From Bacillota bacterium (lineage in GTDB: Bacteria; Bacillota; Clostridia; Oscillospirales; Ruminococcaceae), in NCBI GenBank assembly GCA_023396215.1, contig JAEWWW010000146.1, positions 1 to 8,057 of the forward strand: a DNA stretch of 8,057 nucleotides, given 5' to 3'. Positions within the stretch are counted from its first letter, which is position 1; each line of letters opens with the position of its first letter. Below the pieces are notes generated by a model, which ran no database searches, had not been told where the DNA came from, and saw only the letters and a list, made by a program, of their open reading frames with translations. Shown here one piece after another: positions 1 to 5,497 of this stretch. A program made the translations under genes and the position numbers.

Positions 1-13
1 TGCTCCTCCTCTT

Positions 14-115
14 CCGCAAAAAGCCACGTTCGCATCGGCTAAGCGCTTGCAAGCGCACGCTTTTTACGCCGATTTGCTCTCTACCAGCTTTTTGCGGGCT
101 GCCGCCTGCGGCGGC
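14..115. repeat. nested inverted repeats plus a small hairpin, function unknown
   Basis: Three inverted repeats are nested around nearly the same centre. The outer pair is CCGCAAAAAGC at 14-24 and GCTTTTTGCGG at 87-97, a perfect 11 bp. The middle pair is ATCGGC at 34-39 and GCCGAT at 68-73, with GC/GC extending it across a 2-base bulge. The inner element is the perfect 14-bp palindrome GCGCTTGCAAGCGC at 43-56. A separate perfect hairpin, GCCGCC-TGC-GGCGGC, follows at 101-115. This could be a structured RNA ending at the terminator at 146-172, a protein-binding region, or a REP-like repeat. On the - strand, AGGAGG (complement of 5-10) sits next to the window edge and could be the ribosome-binding site of a leftward gene starting outside. 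In that case this would be that gene's upstream region. No convincing coding frame is seen here. Confidence 0.5.
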
Positions 116-145
116 GTGTCGTCTGGATCATCAAACCATTATAAT

Positions 146-172
146 AAAAAGCACCCCATTGGGGTGCTTTTT
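146..172. terminator. bidirectional Rho-independent terminator
   Basis: A perfect stem AAAAAGCACCCC (146-157) and GGGGTGCTTTTTT (161-173) surrounds an ATT loop. The core is 7 bp of GCACCCC/GGGGTGC, flanked by an A-run on the left and a T-run on the right, so it would work on either strand. No gene ending at it is visible in the window. It may end a transcript that begins left of the window or the structured element at 14-115. Confidence 0.75.
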
Positions 173-219
173 TATTGGCGCTACCACTGCGGCGGGGCTA
201 TCCGCTCGCTTTGCTCATC

Positions 220-346
220 GGGCGTGCAGCAGGAACCTGCAATTCCCACACACGCCCCTTCCCAAGGCGTTTGCATATTCTGCGGAATATGCAGCCACCC
301 TTCGGGTGTGAAACACCTCACGGGCGGGACTAAGTCCCCCCCCGTG
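220..346. repeat. run of consecutive short hairpins in a gene-free stretch
   Basis: At least four inverted repeats follow each other. GGGCGTG/CACGCCC (220-226/251-257) encloses GCAGG-AA-CCTGC (229-240). GCATATTC-TGCG-GAATATGC spans 273-292. CACCC-TTC-GGGTG (296-308) competes with GGTGT-GAA-ACACC (305-317). CACGGGCGGGAC-TAA-GTCCCCCCCCGTG spans 319-346 with one bulge. The long open frames crossing this stretch run straight through terminator hairpins, lack ribosome-binding sites and encode Arg/Ser/Cys-rich sequences, so I do not call them genes. The stretch could be a structured RNA, a cluster of REP-like repeats, or decayed mobile DNA. Confidence 0.45.
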
Positions 347-442
347 TACCCCCCAAGCCTCCGGCCGGGTTACAGTTCCCTCGCATACGCTTTTTCCCTT
401 TCTGGAGGGTGAGCGTCTACATCTACTTTGGCCCAATGATAC

Positions 443-486
443 AGAAAGACATAGCCTCCCCACAAGGAGTGCTGTGTCTTTCTTTA
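443..486. terminator. long terminator-like hairpin upstream of the thioesterase gene
   Basis: AGAAAGACA (443-451) pairs perfectly with TGTCTTTCT (475-483). Inside it, AGC/GCT and CTCC/GGAG continue the stem around a CCACAA loop, with a T-G wobble and one bulged T, giving roughly 17 bp in all. The + strand side is followed only by a short TTT, so the U-tract is modest. It probably ends a transcript entering from the left and insulates the thioesterase promoter. No coding gene that would use it is visible. Confidence 0.55.
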
Positions 487-512
487 TGCGCAAAAGTCTG
501 GTACTATAAAAT
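483..512 (+). promoter_or_regulatory. weak candidate promoter for the thioesterase gene
   Basis: A TATAAA -10 element lies at 505-510, with a poor -35 (TTTATG, 483-488) 16 bases upstream. It is the best match between the hairpin at 443-483 and the ribosome-binding site at 588-593, which would give a leader of about 80 nt. The weak -35 means either an activator or a different start. Confidence 0.3.
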
Positions 513-599
513 GCAGGCTTTCTTATATCACGCAGATAAGCAGGAATTCGCCGGAGCTTATTACGAATACAGTATGTTTTGTTTATCGGAGGGTTTACC

Positions 600-1046
600 A
601 TGCCGCAGGAGCATCTTATATGGATAGAAAAATATTTAAAAGAGGTCTATCAGACCCCTATACTCGAAAGCTTTTTGGGGCTTCAGATTGGTGAGGTTCA
701 GGAAGGCAAAATTACACTCAGTGCGAAAATTAAGGATTTGCACAGCAATTTTTATGGTTCTGTACACGGGGGCACCCTGGCTTCCATTTCTGACGTAGCA
801 ATGGGCATTGCCTGCGTCACACTGGGCAAACGCGTGGTGACCATTGATATGAGTGTCAGCTACATCAAAAATGCTCCAACAGGCAGCACGCTGACAGCCG
901 TGGGTGAGGTCATTAGCAATGGCAGAACCATCATGCGGGCGGTGGGAGAAATCTATCACGGCGACCAGTTTCTTGTAAGGTCCCAGGCGTCCTATTTTGT
1001 GACCGGCGATTTTACCGAGAATAATTATCCCCAATCCGGATCATGA
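600..1046 (+). CDS. PaaI-family hotdog-fold acyl-CoA thioesterase
   Basis: The 148-residue protein has the size of a single hotdog domain. The family hydrolyses acyl-CoA or aryl-CoA thioesters in the cytoplasm, often as a tetramer that rescues CoA from dead-end thioesters. The signature is VHGGTLASISDVAMG: the HGG motif is at residues 56-58, with Asp65 on the following helix as the likely catalytic acid/base, and Asn50 lies upstream as in relatives. The central strand TIDMSVSYIKNAPTG (81-95) is also typical. ATG at 600 is chosen because GGAGGG (588-593) lies 6 bases upstream; the in-frame TTG at 579 lies before that site. The gene stands alone, with its own terminator at 1115-1148. By eye its base composition is more AT-rich than that of the operon to its right. 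The substrate cannot be told from sequence, and no phenylacetate genes are nearby. Confidence 0.88.
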   Translation: MPQEHLIWIEKYLKEVYQTPILESFLGLQIGEVQEGKITLSAKIKDLHSNFYGSVHGGTLASISDVAMGIACVTLGKRVVTIDMSVSYIKNAPTGSTLTAVGEVISNGRTIMRAVGEIYHGDQFLVRSQASYFVTGDFTENNYPQSGS

Positions 1047-1114
1047 TATCGCGGTGGCGCGCAAGAGGAAATGACGCGTTCCCCGCATCCATCTTAACCC
1101 AATGGCACACAGGC

Positions 1115-1148
1115 AAAGCCCGCGCAGATTGTTTCTGTGCGGGTTTTT
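1115..1148 (+). terminator. Rho-independent terminator of the thioesterase gene
   Basis: CCCGCGCAG (1119-1127) pairs with CTGTGCGGG (1135-1143) with one G-T wobble around the loop ATTGTTT. TTTTT follows at 1144-1148, and AAAG precedes the stem. It lies 70 bases after the thioesterase stop codon and separates it from the thioredoxin operon. Confidence 0.85.
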
Positions 1149-1219
1149 AAGCGGCAGCTTGGGGTTGCGGCCTGTTTTGCGGCGGAGGGGCGCAGGGGCA
1201 GGCTGCCCTGTCATTTTCG

Positions 1220-1260
1220 GTGACCAAGTCACATAAAAATTACCCGGCCCCTGTTATACT
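1220..1260 (+). promoter_or_regulatory. extended -10 promoter with adjacent operator-like repeat, thioredoxin operon
   Basis: TGTTATACT at 1252-1260 is an extended -10 element (TG-N-TATACT). No good -35 lies at the usual distance, as is common for extended -10 promoters. Start of transcription would be near 1267, giving a leader of about 40 nt. The inverted repeat GTGAC-CAA-GTCAC at 1220-1232 overlaps the place a -35 would occupy and is a candidate regulator site. Because the -35 is missing, an activator or redox-sensing factor bound there is possible but not shown. Confidence 0.6.
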
Positions 1261-1304
1261 GGGTGCAGTTACCTACGCAGCAACACACGAGAGGACGGAT
1301 AATC

Positions 1305-1616
1305 ATGACTGTAACATTAACCAAAGAAAATTTTGAACAAGAGGTTTTGGCATCGGACCAGCCTGTCCTTGTGGATTTTTGGGCCCCCTGGTGCAGCCCC
1401 TGCAACCGACTTTCCCCCTTGGTGGAGGAACTGGCCGGCGAACTGGCGGGCAAGGTCAAAATCGGCAAGGTGAATGTGGATGAAGAGCATGAGCTGGCAA
1501 CCCAGTTTCAGGTGATGAGCATCCCGATGCTGGCGCTGCTCAAGGAAGGCAGGCTGACAGGCACGCTGGTAGGGCTCAGGCCGAAGGAAAGCATCTTGAA
1601 GCTATTGGAGGAATGA
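1305..1616 (+). CDS. trxA: thioredoxin
   Basis: A 103-residue protein that covers the whole thioredoxin fold. It is a cytoplasmic protein-disulfide reductant. The active site is WAPWCSPC, with redox cysteines Cys30 and Cys33; the variable position is Ser31 instead of the usual Gly of WCGPC. The cis-proline is Pro74 in MSIPML, where most thioredoxins have IPT. ATG at 1305 is preceded by GAGAGG and GAGGACGG (1289-1298); an earlier in-frame ATG at 1263 lies at the presumed transcription start and lacks such a site. It is the first gene of a three-gene operon and overlaps or abuts the next gene. Context suggests that it reduces the rhodanese persulfides or products of the flavoprotein downstream. 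No thioredoxin reductase is present in the window. The CSPC site may shift its redox potential or partner choice. Confidence 0.93.
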   Translation: MTVTLTKENFEQEVLASDQPVLVDFWAPWCSPCNRLSPLVEELAGELAGKVKIGKVNVDEEHELATQFQVMSIPMLALLKEGRLTGTLVGLRPKESILKLLEE

Positions 1617-1618
1617 AA

Positions 1619-1957
1619 ATGTTTTTCAAATCGAAACCCGCTTATTTCTCTCTCACCATGGCGCGGGCGGCCGAAGAGCTGCAGCGGGATAGCTCCATCA
1701 GGCTGCTGGATGTGCGCACCCCGGAGGAGTACGCCGGCGGCAGCATCCCCGGCAGCATCAACCTGCCGCTGAACCAGATTGCGCAGGCCCCGAAGATGGT
1801 GGCCGATAAAGACGCCCGCCTGTTTGTCTATTGCCGAAGCGGCGCCCGCAGCCGAAACGCCAGTGAAGCGCTGGCGGCCATGGGCTACACCAACGTGACC
1901 AACATCGGCGGTATCATCGAGTGGCCGGGCAGCCTTGAAAGGAAGGTGGGCGCGTGA
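1619..1957 (+). CDS. single-domain rhodanese-like sulfurtransferase
   Basis: A 112-residue protein made of one rhodanese domain, as in GlpE/PspE-type proteins. The family moves sulfane sulfur through a cysteine persulfide. Visible motifs are LLDVRTPEEY (29-38), SIPGSINLP (42-50) and the active-site loop VYCRSGARS, with catalytic Cys72 in a six-residue loop typical of single-domain sulfurtransferases. The GGIIEWPG element lies near the end. ATG at 1619 is chosen because GGAGG (1607-1611) is 7 bases upstream. An in-frame ATG at 1613 overlaps the thioredoxin stop as ATGA but leaves only one base after that site. No signal peptide is seen. It overlaps the next gene as GTGA at 1954-1957, so the two are probably translationally coupled. 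It closely resembles the rhodanese domain at the end of that gene. Confidence 0.9.
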   Translation: MFFKSKPAYFSLTMARAAEELQRDSSIRLLDVRTPEEYAGGSIPGSINLPLNQIAQAPKMVADKDARLFVYCRSGARSRNASEALAAMGYTNVTNIGGIIEWPGSLERKVGA

Positions 1958-3648
1958 AGACGGTTATTATCGGCGGGGTGGCCGGGGGGGCTACCGCTGC
2001 CGCGCGGCTGCGCAGGCTGGATGAAGCGGCGGAAATCATCCTGCTGGAGCGGGGTGAGTACATCTCCTACGCCAACTGCGGCCTGCCCTATTATATCGGC
2101 GGCGAGATTACCGACCGCGACGCCCTGACCCTGCAAACCCCCGAAAGCTTTAACGCCCGCTTCGCGGTGGATGTGCGGGTGCGGCAGGAGGCGGTGCAGA
2201 TCGACCCGAAGCGCAAAACGGTGCGGGTACGCCGCCTTGCATCGGGCGAAGAGTATGAAGAAAGCTACGACAAGCTGATTGTTTCGCCGGGGGCCGAGCC
2301 TGTGCGCCCCGGCTTGCCCGGCATCGGGGATGCGCGCATCTTTACCCTGCGCACCATCCCCGATACCTTGCGTATCGATGACTTCATCCAGCAAAACAGC
2401 CCCAAAAGAGCGGTGGTGGTGGGCGGCGGATTCATCGGCCTCGAGATGGCCGAAAACCTGACCCGCGCCGGGCTGTCGGTCACGGTGATAGAGCTGGCCG
2501 ACCATGTCATCGGCCCCTTTGACTACGATATGGCCGCCCACCTGCACCGCTACCTGCGGCATAAGGGGGTCTGCCTGCTGCTGGGCCGGGGGGTACAGGG
2601 CTTTTCCCCCGCGGCGACCGGGCTGGAGGTGGCGTTGAACGACGGCCAGCGGCTGGAAACCGACATGGTACTGATGTCGGTGGGGGTGCGCCCCGACAGC
2701 CGCCTTGCGCAGGAGGCGGGGCTTGCCACCAACAAGCGAGGGGCCATCGTGGTAGACGCCCATATGCGCAGCTCCGACCCCGATATCTACGCGGTGGGCG
2801 ACGCGGTGGAGGTGCGGCATCTGGTGAGCGGCGGCCCCGCCCACATCCCACTGGCCGGCCCCGCCAACAAGCAGGGGAGAATTGCCGCCGACCACATCTG
2901 CGGCCTCGCCAGTGCCTACAAGGGGGTGCAGGGCTCGTCGGTGCTCAAGCTGTTTGAGATGACCGCCGCCTCCACCGGGCTGAACGAGAGCGCCGCCAAG
3001 GCCGCGGGCATCGAGTACGACAAGGTGCACACCCACCCGGCCTCCCACGCCACCTACTACCCCGGAGCCGCCGGTATGAGCATCAAGGTGCTGTTTGAAA
3101 AGGGCGGCGGGCGGATTATCGGGGCGCAGCTGGTGGGCTTCGGCGGGGTGGATAAGCGCTGCGACGTGCTGGCCACCGCCATCCGCGCGGGGATGACCGC
3201 CTACGACCTCACCGAGCTGGAGCTTTGCTACGCGCCGCCCTTCTCTTCGGCCAAAGACCCGGTGAATATGGCGGGCTATATCATAGAAAACCTGCTGGAG
3301 GGCAGGCTGCGCCAGTTCCACTGGCATGAGGTGGAGGAAGCAGCCCGCCGCCCCGACGCGCTGCTGCTGGATGTGCGCACTCCGTGGGAGTACAGCCGCG
3401 GACGGATTGAGGGCGCGGTACACATCCCGGTGGATGAGCTGCGCCAACGGCTGGGGGAGCTGCCCCGGGATAAAACCCTCTATGTCTACTGCCAGAGCGG
3501 GCTGCGCAGCTATCTGGCCTGCCGCATCCTTTCGCAGAATGGGTATGAGTGCCTCAACCTTTCGGGCGGGTATGAGCTTTACTCGCTGATTGAGGGCGAC
3601 CGCGAGGTGAACACCGGAGCGGCGGCTCCCTGCGGGCTGAGGAAGTAA
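1954..3648 (+). CDS. CoA-disulfide/persulfide reductase with C-terminal rhodanese domain
   Basis: A 564-residue flavoprotein of the CoADR-RHD/Npsr class, which reduces CoA disulfide or CoA persulfide and polysulfide with NAD(P)H. FAD binding is indicated by GGVAGG (7-12). The single redox cysteine is Cys42 in SYANCGLPYY, which in CoADR forms a mixed disulfide with CoA. The second nucleotide site is GGGFIGLE (157-164), and the FAD-contacting AVGD lies at 280-283. Tyrosines at 368/369 and 426 sit where CoADR uses tyrosines in catalysis. The C-terminal rhodanese domain (about 455-545) has LLLDVRTPWEY and VYCQSGLRS with Cys513. Translation starts at GTG 1954, preceded by AAGGAAGG (1939-1946), and overlaps the rhodanese stop. 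Length fits the family and all key cysteines are intact. NADH oxidase activity is an alternative annotation. A terminator follows at 3723-3759. Confidence 0.92.
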   Translation: MKTVIIGGVAGGATAAARLRRLDEAAEIILLERGEYISYANCGLPYYIGGEITDRDALTLQTPESFNARFAVDVRVRQEAVQIDPKRKTVRVRRLASGEEYEESYDKLIVSPGAEPVRPGLPGIGDARIFTLRTIPDTLRIDDFIQQNSPKRAVVVGGGFIGLEMAENLTRAGLSVTVIELADHVIGPFDYDMAAHLHRYLRHKGVCLLLGRGVQGFSPAATGLEVALNDGQRLETDMVLMSVGVRPDSRLAQEAGLATNKRGAIVVDAHMRSSDPDIYAVGDAVEVRHLVSGGPAHIPLAGPANKQGRIAADHICGLASAYKGVQGSSVLKLFEMTAASTGLNESAAKAAGIEYDKVHTHPASHATYYPGAAGMSIKVLFEKGGGRIIGAQLVGFGGVDKRCDVLATAIRAGMTAYDLTELELCYAPPFSSAKDPVNMAGYIIENLLEGRLRQFHWHEVEEAARRPDALLLDVRTPWEYSRGRIEGAVHIPVDELRQRLGELPRDKTLYVYCQSGLRSYLACRILSQNGYECLNLSGGYELYSLIEGDREVNTGAAAPCGLRK

Positions 3649-3722
3649 CGGGGAGAATGGTAAACCGCCGGCTTTCAGTCCACAGGCTTTTGGTCGCGTG
3701 ATATCTGCACCAGAACAGATTG

Positions 3723-3759
3723 AAACAGCGCAGGGTCAGTCGACCTTTGCGCTGTTTTT
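3723..3759 (+). terminator. Rho-independent terminator of the thioredoxin/reductase operon
   Basis: AAACAGCGCA (3723-3732) pairs perfectly with TGCGCTGTTT (3748-3757). The inner GGTC/GACC extends the stem around AGTC, and the T-run covers 3755-3759. It lies about 75 bases after the reductase stop. The following 80 bases up to the next hairpin show nothing I can identify. Confidence 0.88.
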
Positions 3760-3830
3760 CGTCCTTTGGCCGGATAAAAATCGGCGGCTACCCATACGCC
3801 TTTTGGAGATGGGTTCCACAAGGTGAAACA

Positions 3831-3870
3831 ATAGAAAACGCCGGTGCAAGACAACCTGCCTGCACCGGCG
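3831..3870 (-). terminator. Rho-independent terminator of the htrA gene
   Basis: Read on the - strand, CGCCGGTGCA (3870-3861) pairs perfectly with TGCACCGGCG (3848-3839) around a 12-base loop, followed by TTTTCTATTG. It lies about 60 bases past the htrA stop codon. With the + strand terminator at 3723-3759 it separates two convergent genes. Confidence 0.85.
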
Positions 3871-3927
3871 CTTTCTCTAAGAGGGGAATAAGGAGAAAAA
3901 AGGGGTTTATATAAAACTGAGCGAAGG

Positions 3928-5205
3928 CTACCGTTTGCCGGGAATATCCTCGCCCAGAGTCAGCGAAAGGTTGATGGTCTGACCGCCGCGCAGCACCTCG
4001 AGGGAGATGGTTTCGCCAACATGGCGGTTGGCAAGGTCGTTTACCACGTCGTTGGTGCGGCCCACCACCGTGCCGTTAATCGATACCAGCAGGTCGCCGG
4101 CTTGCAGACCGGCTGCCGCCGCGGGGGAGCCTTCCACCACCTCAGCCACATAAACGCCCAGCTGGCGCACACGATAATCCATAGCGGTTTTAGCGTCAAG
4201 AACCTCCAGCAGCGAAACCCCCATGCTGACCCGCCCCTGCACATAGCCGTGGTTTTTCAGTTGGTCCAGCACGGCGCTGGCGTCGTTGATGGGGATAGCG
4301 AAGCCCAGCCCTTCGATGTTATCTCCGGCGGATTTTGCCACGACAATGCCAATGAGCTCGCCCTTGCTGTTGAACAGCCCGCCCCCCGAGTTGCCGGGAT
4401 TGATGGCGGCGCTGGTTTGCAGCAGGTTCATGGTGCGCCCGTCCAGAGAGATTTCACGGTCGAGGGCGCTGATGATGCCGTCGGTCACGGTGCCGCCCAG
4501 CTCACCCAACGGGTTGCCGATGGCCACCGCCAGCTCGCCCACCATAAGGGTATCCGAGTCGCCAAAGGTGACGGCGGCAAGGCCGGTTGCTTCTACCTTA
4601 ATCAGGGCCACGTCGGTTTTGGCGTCGGTGGCCACCAGTGTTGCCGGGTAGCTTTCGCCGTTTTTCAGCCGCACGGTAATTTTGCTTGCGTTCTCAATCA
4701 CATGGTTGTTGGTGGCGATGTAGCCGTCTGTGCTGACAATCACGCCGCTGCCCGCGCCCTGAGAAACATAGCGCCCGCCCCAGTTGCTGCTCACCGTTTC
4801 AGAGGTGATTTCCACCACCGAATGGGCGGTTTTGGCTGCGATTTCCGCCACCGAAAGCTCGGCCGGGGCCGACATGGGGGTGGCGGGGTTTTCGGGCTGC
4901 TCCTGCACCAGCGACTGGCTTTCGGCCGGGGGCACAAGGCCCAGTTGGCTTGCGGCAAGGCCGCCTGCAAAGCCCACCACCCCGGAGGTCAGCAGCGAAG
5001 CCACCAGCATCAGGGCGGCGGCCCCGCGGGTCATATATTTTTTCTCTTTGGGCTTGCGGCCTCTGCCCGGCGCGGGCTGCGGGTCGGGCAGCTCCCTGAA
5101 GCTTGGCTGCCATGACTGCTGCGGCTCATACGCCTGCCGGTTATAATAATTGCGGCCGCGCAGGCTGTCAGAGTCATCTTCCCGGTTGTTTTTGTTCCAT
5201 TCCAT
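3928..5205 (-). CDS. htrA: HtrA/DegP-family S1C serine protease, membrane-anchored, with one PDZ domain
   Basis: A 425-residue trypsin-like protease that degrades or refolds damaged proteins outside the membrane. Residues 1-57 form a hydrophilic cytoplasmic tail rich in Gln, Pro and Arg. One membrane helix spans about 61-85, followed by a flexible linker. The protease domain (about 118-305) has the catalytic triad His168 (TNNHVI), Asp198 (KTDVALIK) and Ser273 (NPGNSGGG). A single PDZ domain covers about 325-415 for peptide binding. The position before AAINPGNSGG is Ser (QTSAAI), where most relatives have Asp. Start: ATG at 5205, with AAGGAGG 7 bases upstream; a longer reading from 5247 would place that site inside the gene. 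It is monocistronic, divergent from the NusG-II gene, and has its own terminator. This architecture is usual for Gram-positive HtrA. Confidence 0.93.
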   Translation of the reverse strand: MEWNKNNREDDSDSLRGRNYYNRQAYEPQQSWQPSFRELPDPQPAPGRGRKPKEKKYMTRGAAALMLVASLLTSGVVGFAGGLAASQLGLVPPAESQSLVQEQPENPATPMSAPAELSVAEIAAKTAHSVVEITSETVSSNWGGRYVSQGAGSGVIVSTDGYIATNNHVIENASKITVRLKNGESYPATLVATDAKTDVALIKVEATGLAAVTFGDSDTLMVGELAVAIGNPLGELGGTVTDGIISALDREISLDGRTMNLLQTSAAINPGNSGGGLFNSKGELIGIVVAKSAGDNIEGLGFAIPINDASAVLDQLKNHGYVQGRVSMGVSLLEVLDAKTAMDYRVRQLGVYVAEVVEGSPAAAAGLQAGDLLVSINGTVVGRTNDVVNDLANRHVGETISLEVLRGGQTINLSLTLGEDIPGKR

Positions 5206-5268
5206 AACTGCTCCTCCTTCACCGTGGAGTTTTCCGGTGCTGTTCAATATAAATTAATCGTTGACTTT

Positions 5269-5297
5269 ATTGTATCCATCGTGGACAGCCATTTCAT
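5269..5297 (-). promoter_or_regulatory. candidate promoter of htrA
   Basis: On the - strand, TACAAT (5274-5269) is a 5/6 match to the -10 consensus, and ATGAAA (5297-5292) is a 4/6 match to -35, with a 17-base spacer. Start of transcription would be near 5262, leaving a leader of about 57 nt before the ATG. Further upstream lie repeated TTCAT motifs, including TTTTCATA at 5346-5339 on this strand. Confidence 0.5.
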
Positions 5298-5400
5298 GTG
5301 GATTTCTTAAAAAAATCTCAAAAGATAGATGAATGAACTATGAAAACCCGTTCATATATGGCTGCAATGTTAAAGATGGGGTACAAAGATTATCTTTTCG

Positions 5401-5429
5401 TTGAACCCCGCCCCCCGGTATGCTAAAAT
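5401..5429 (+). promoter_or_regulatory. promoter of the NusG-domain-II protein gene
   Basis: TTGAAC (5401-5406) and TAAAAT (5424-5429) are separated by 17 bases, and TG lies just before the -10 (TGC-TAAAAT), so this is a near-consensus sigma-A promoter with an extended -10. The start would be near 5436. Confidence 0.75.
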
Positions 5430-5443
5430 AATGAACATGTGAA

Positions 5444-5478
5444 AGGCTGGAAAAGGCCGCGGCCGCCAGCCTCATTTT
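5444..5478 (+). promoter_or_regulatory. hairpin at the 5' end of the NusG-II transcript
   Basis: AGGCTGG (5444-5450) pairs with CCAGCCT (5466-5472), with the perfect palindrome GGCCGCGGCC (5455-5464) inside. It begins about 8 bases after the predicted transcription start and is followed by CATTTTATC. It may protect the 5' end of the mRNA or act as a weak attenuator. Which of these is right cannot be told from the sequence. Confidence 0.45.
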
Positions 5479-5497
5479 ATCCCGACGGAGGTCTTTT

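Noticed and set aside
62..137. A short - strand frame ending DDTPPQAAARKKLVESKSA before a TAA, resembling a protein tail
   Set aside because: A stop lies just upstream beside the terminator and no start codon is available. About 23 codons are too few to call even a gene remnant.
138..145. TATAAT on both strands in ATTATAAT
   Set aside because: No -35 lies at a proper distance on either strand, and it abuts the terminator stem.
47..412. A 121-codon + strand frame in the left end
   Set aside because: It reads straight through the strong terminator at 146-172 and the hairpin cluster, and the product is Ser/Cys/Gly-rich without motifs.
215..601. A 128-codon - strand frame in the left end
   Set aside because: It crosses the hairpins at 220-346 and 443-483, would start at the thioesterase start site, and encodes Arg/Ser-rich sequence with no recognisable family.
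1047..1114. T-box-like GCGGTGG near the thioesterase end
   Set aside because: The surrounding bases lack the T-box consensus, and the following hairpin is an ordinary terminator at the 3' end of a gene.
1885..3447. A 520-codon open frame on the - strand opposite the reductase gene
   Set aside because: It is the antisense of a clear flavoprotein gene in GC-rich DNA, has His/Gly/Arg-rich composition without known motifs, and lacks a suitable ribosome-binding site.
3761..3838. Possible riboswitch-like or small RNA sequence between the two convergent terminators
   Set aside because: I could not match it to a known RNA class or find a strong fold apart from the htrA terminator.
4021..5115. A 364-codon open frame on the + strand opposite htrA
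   Set aside because: It mirrors the htrA coding sequence, is rich in His and Gly with no domain, and starts without a ribosome-binding site.
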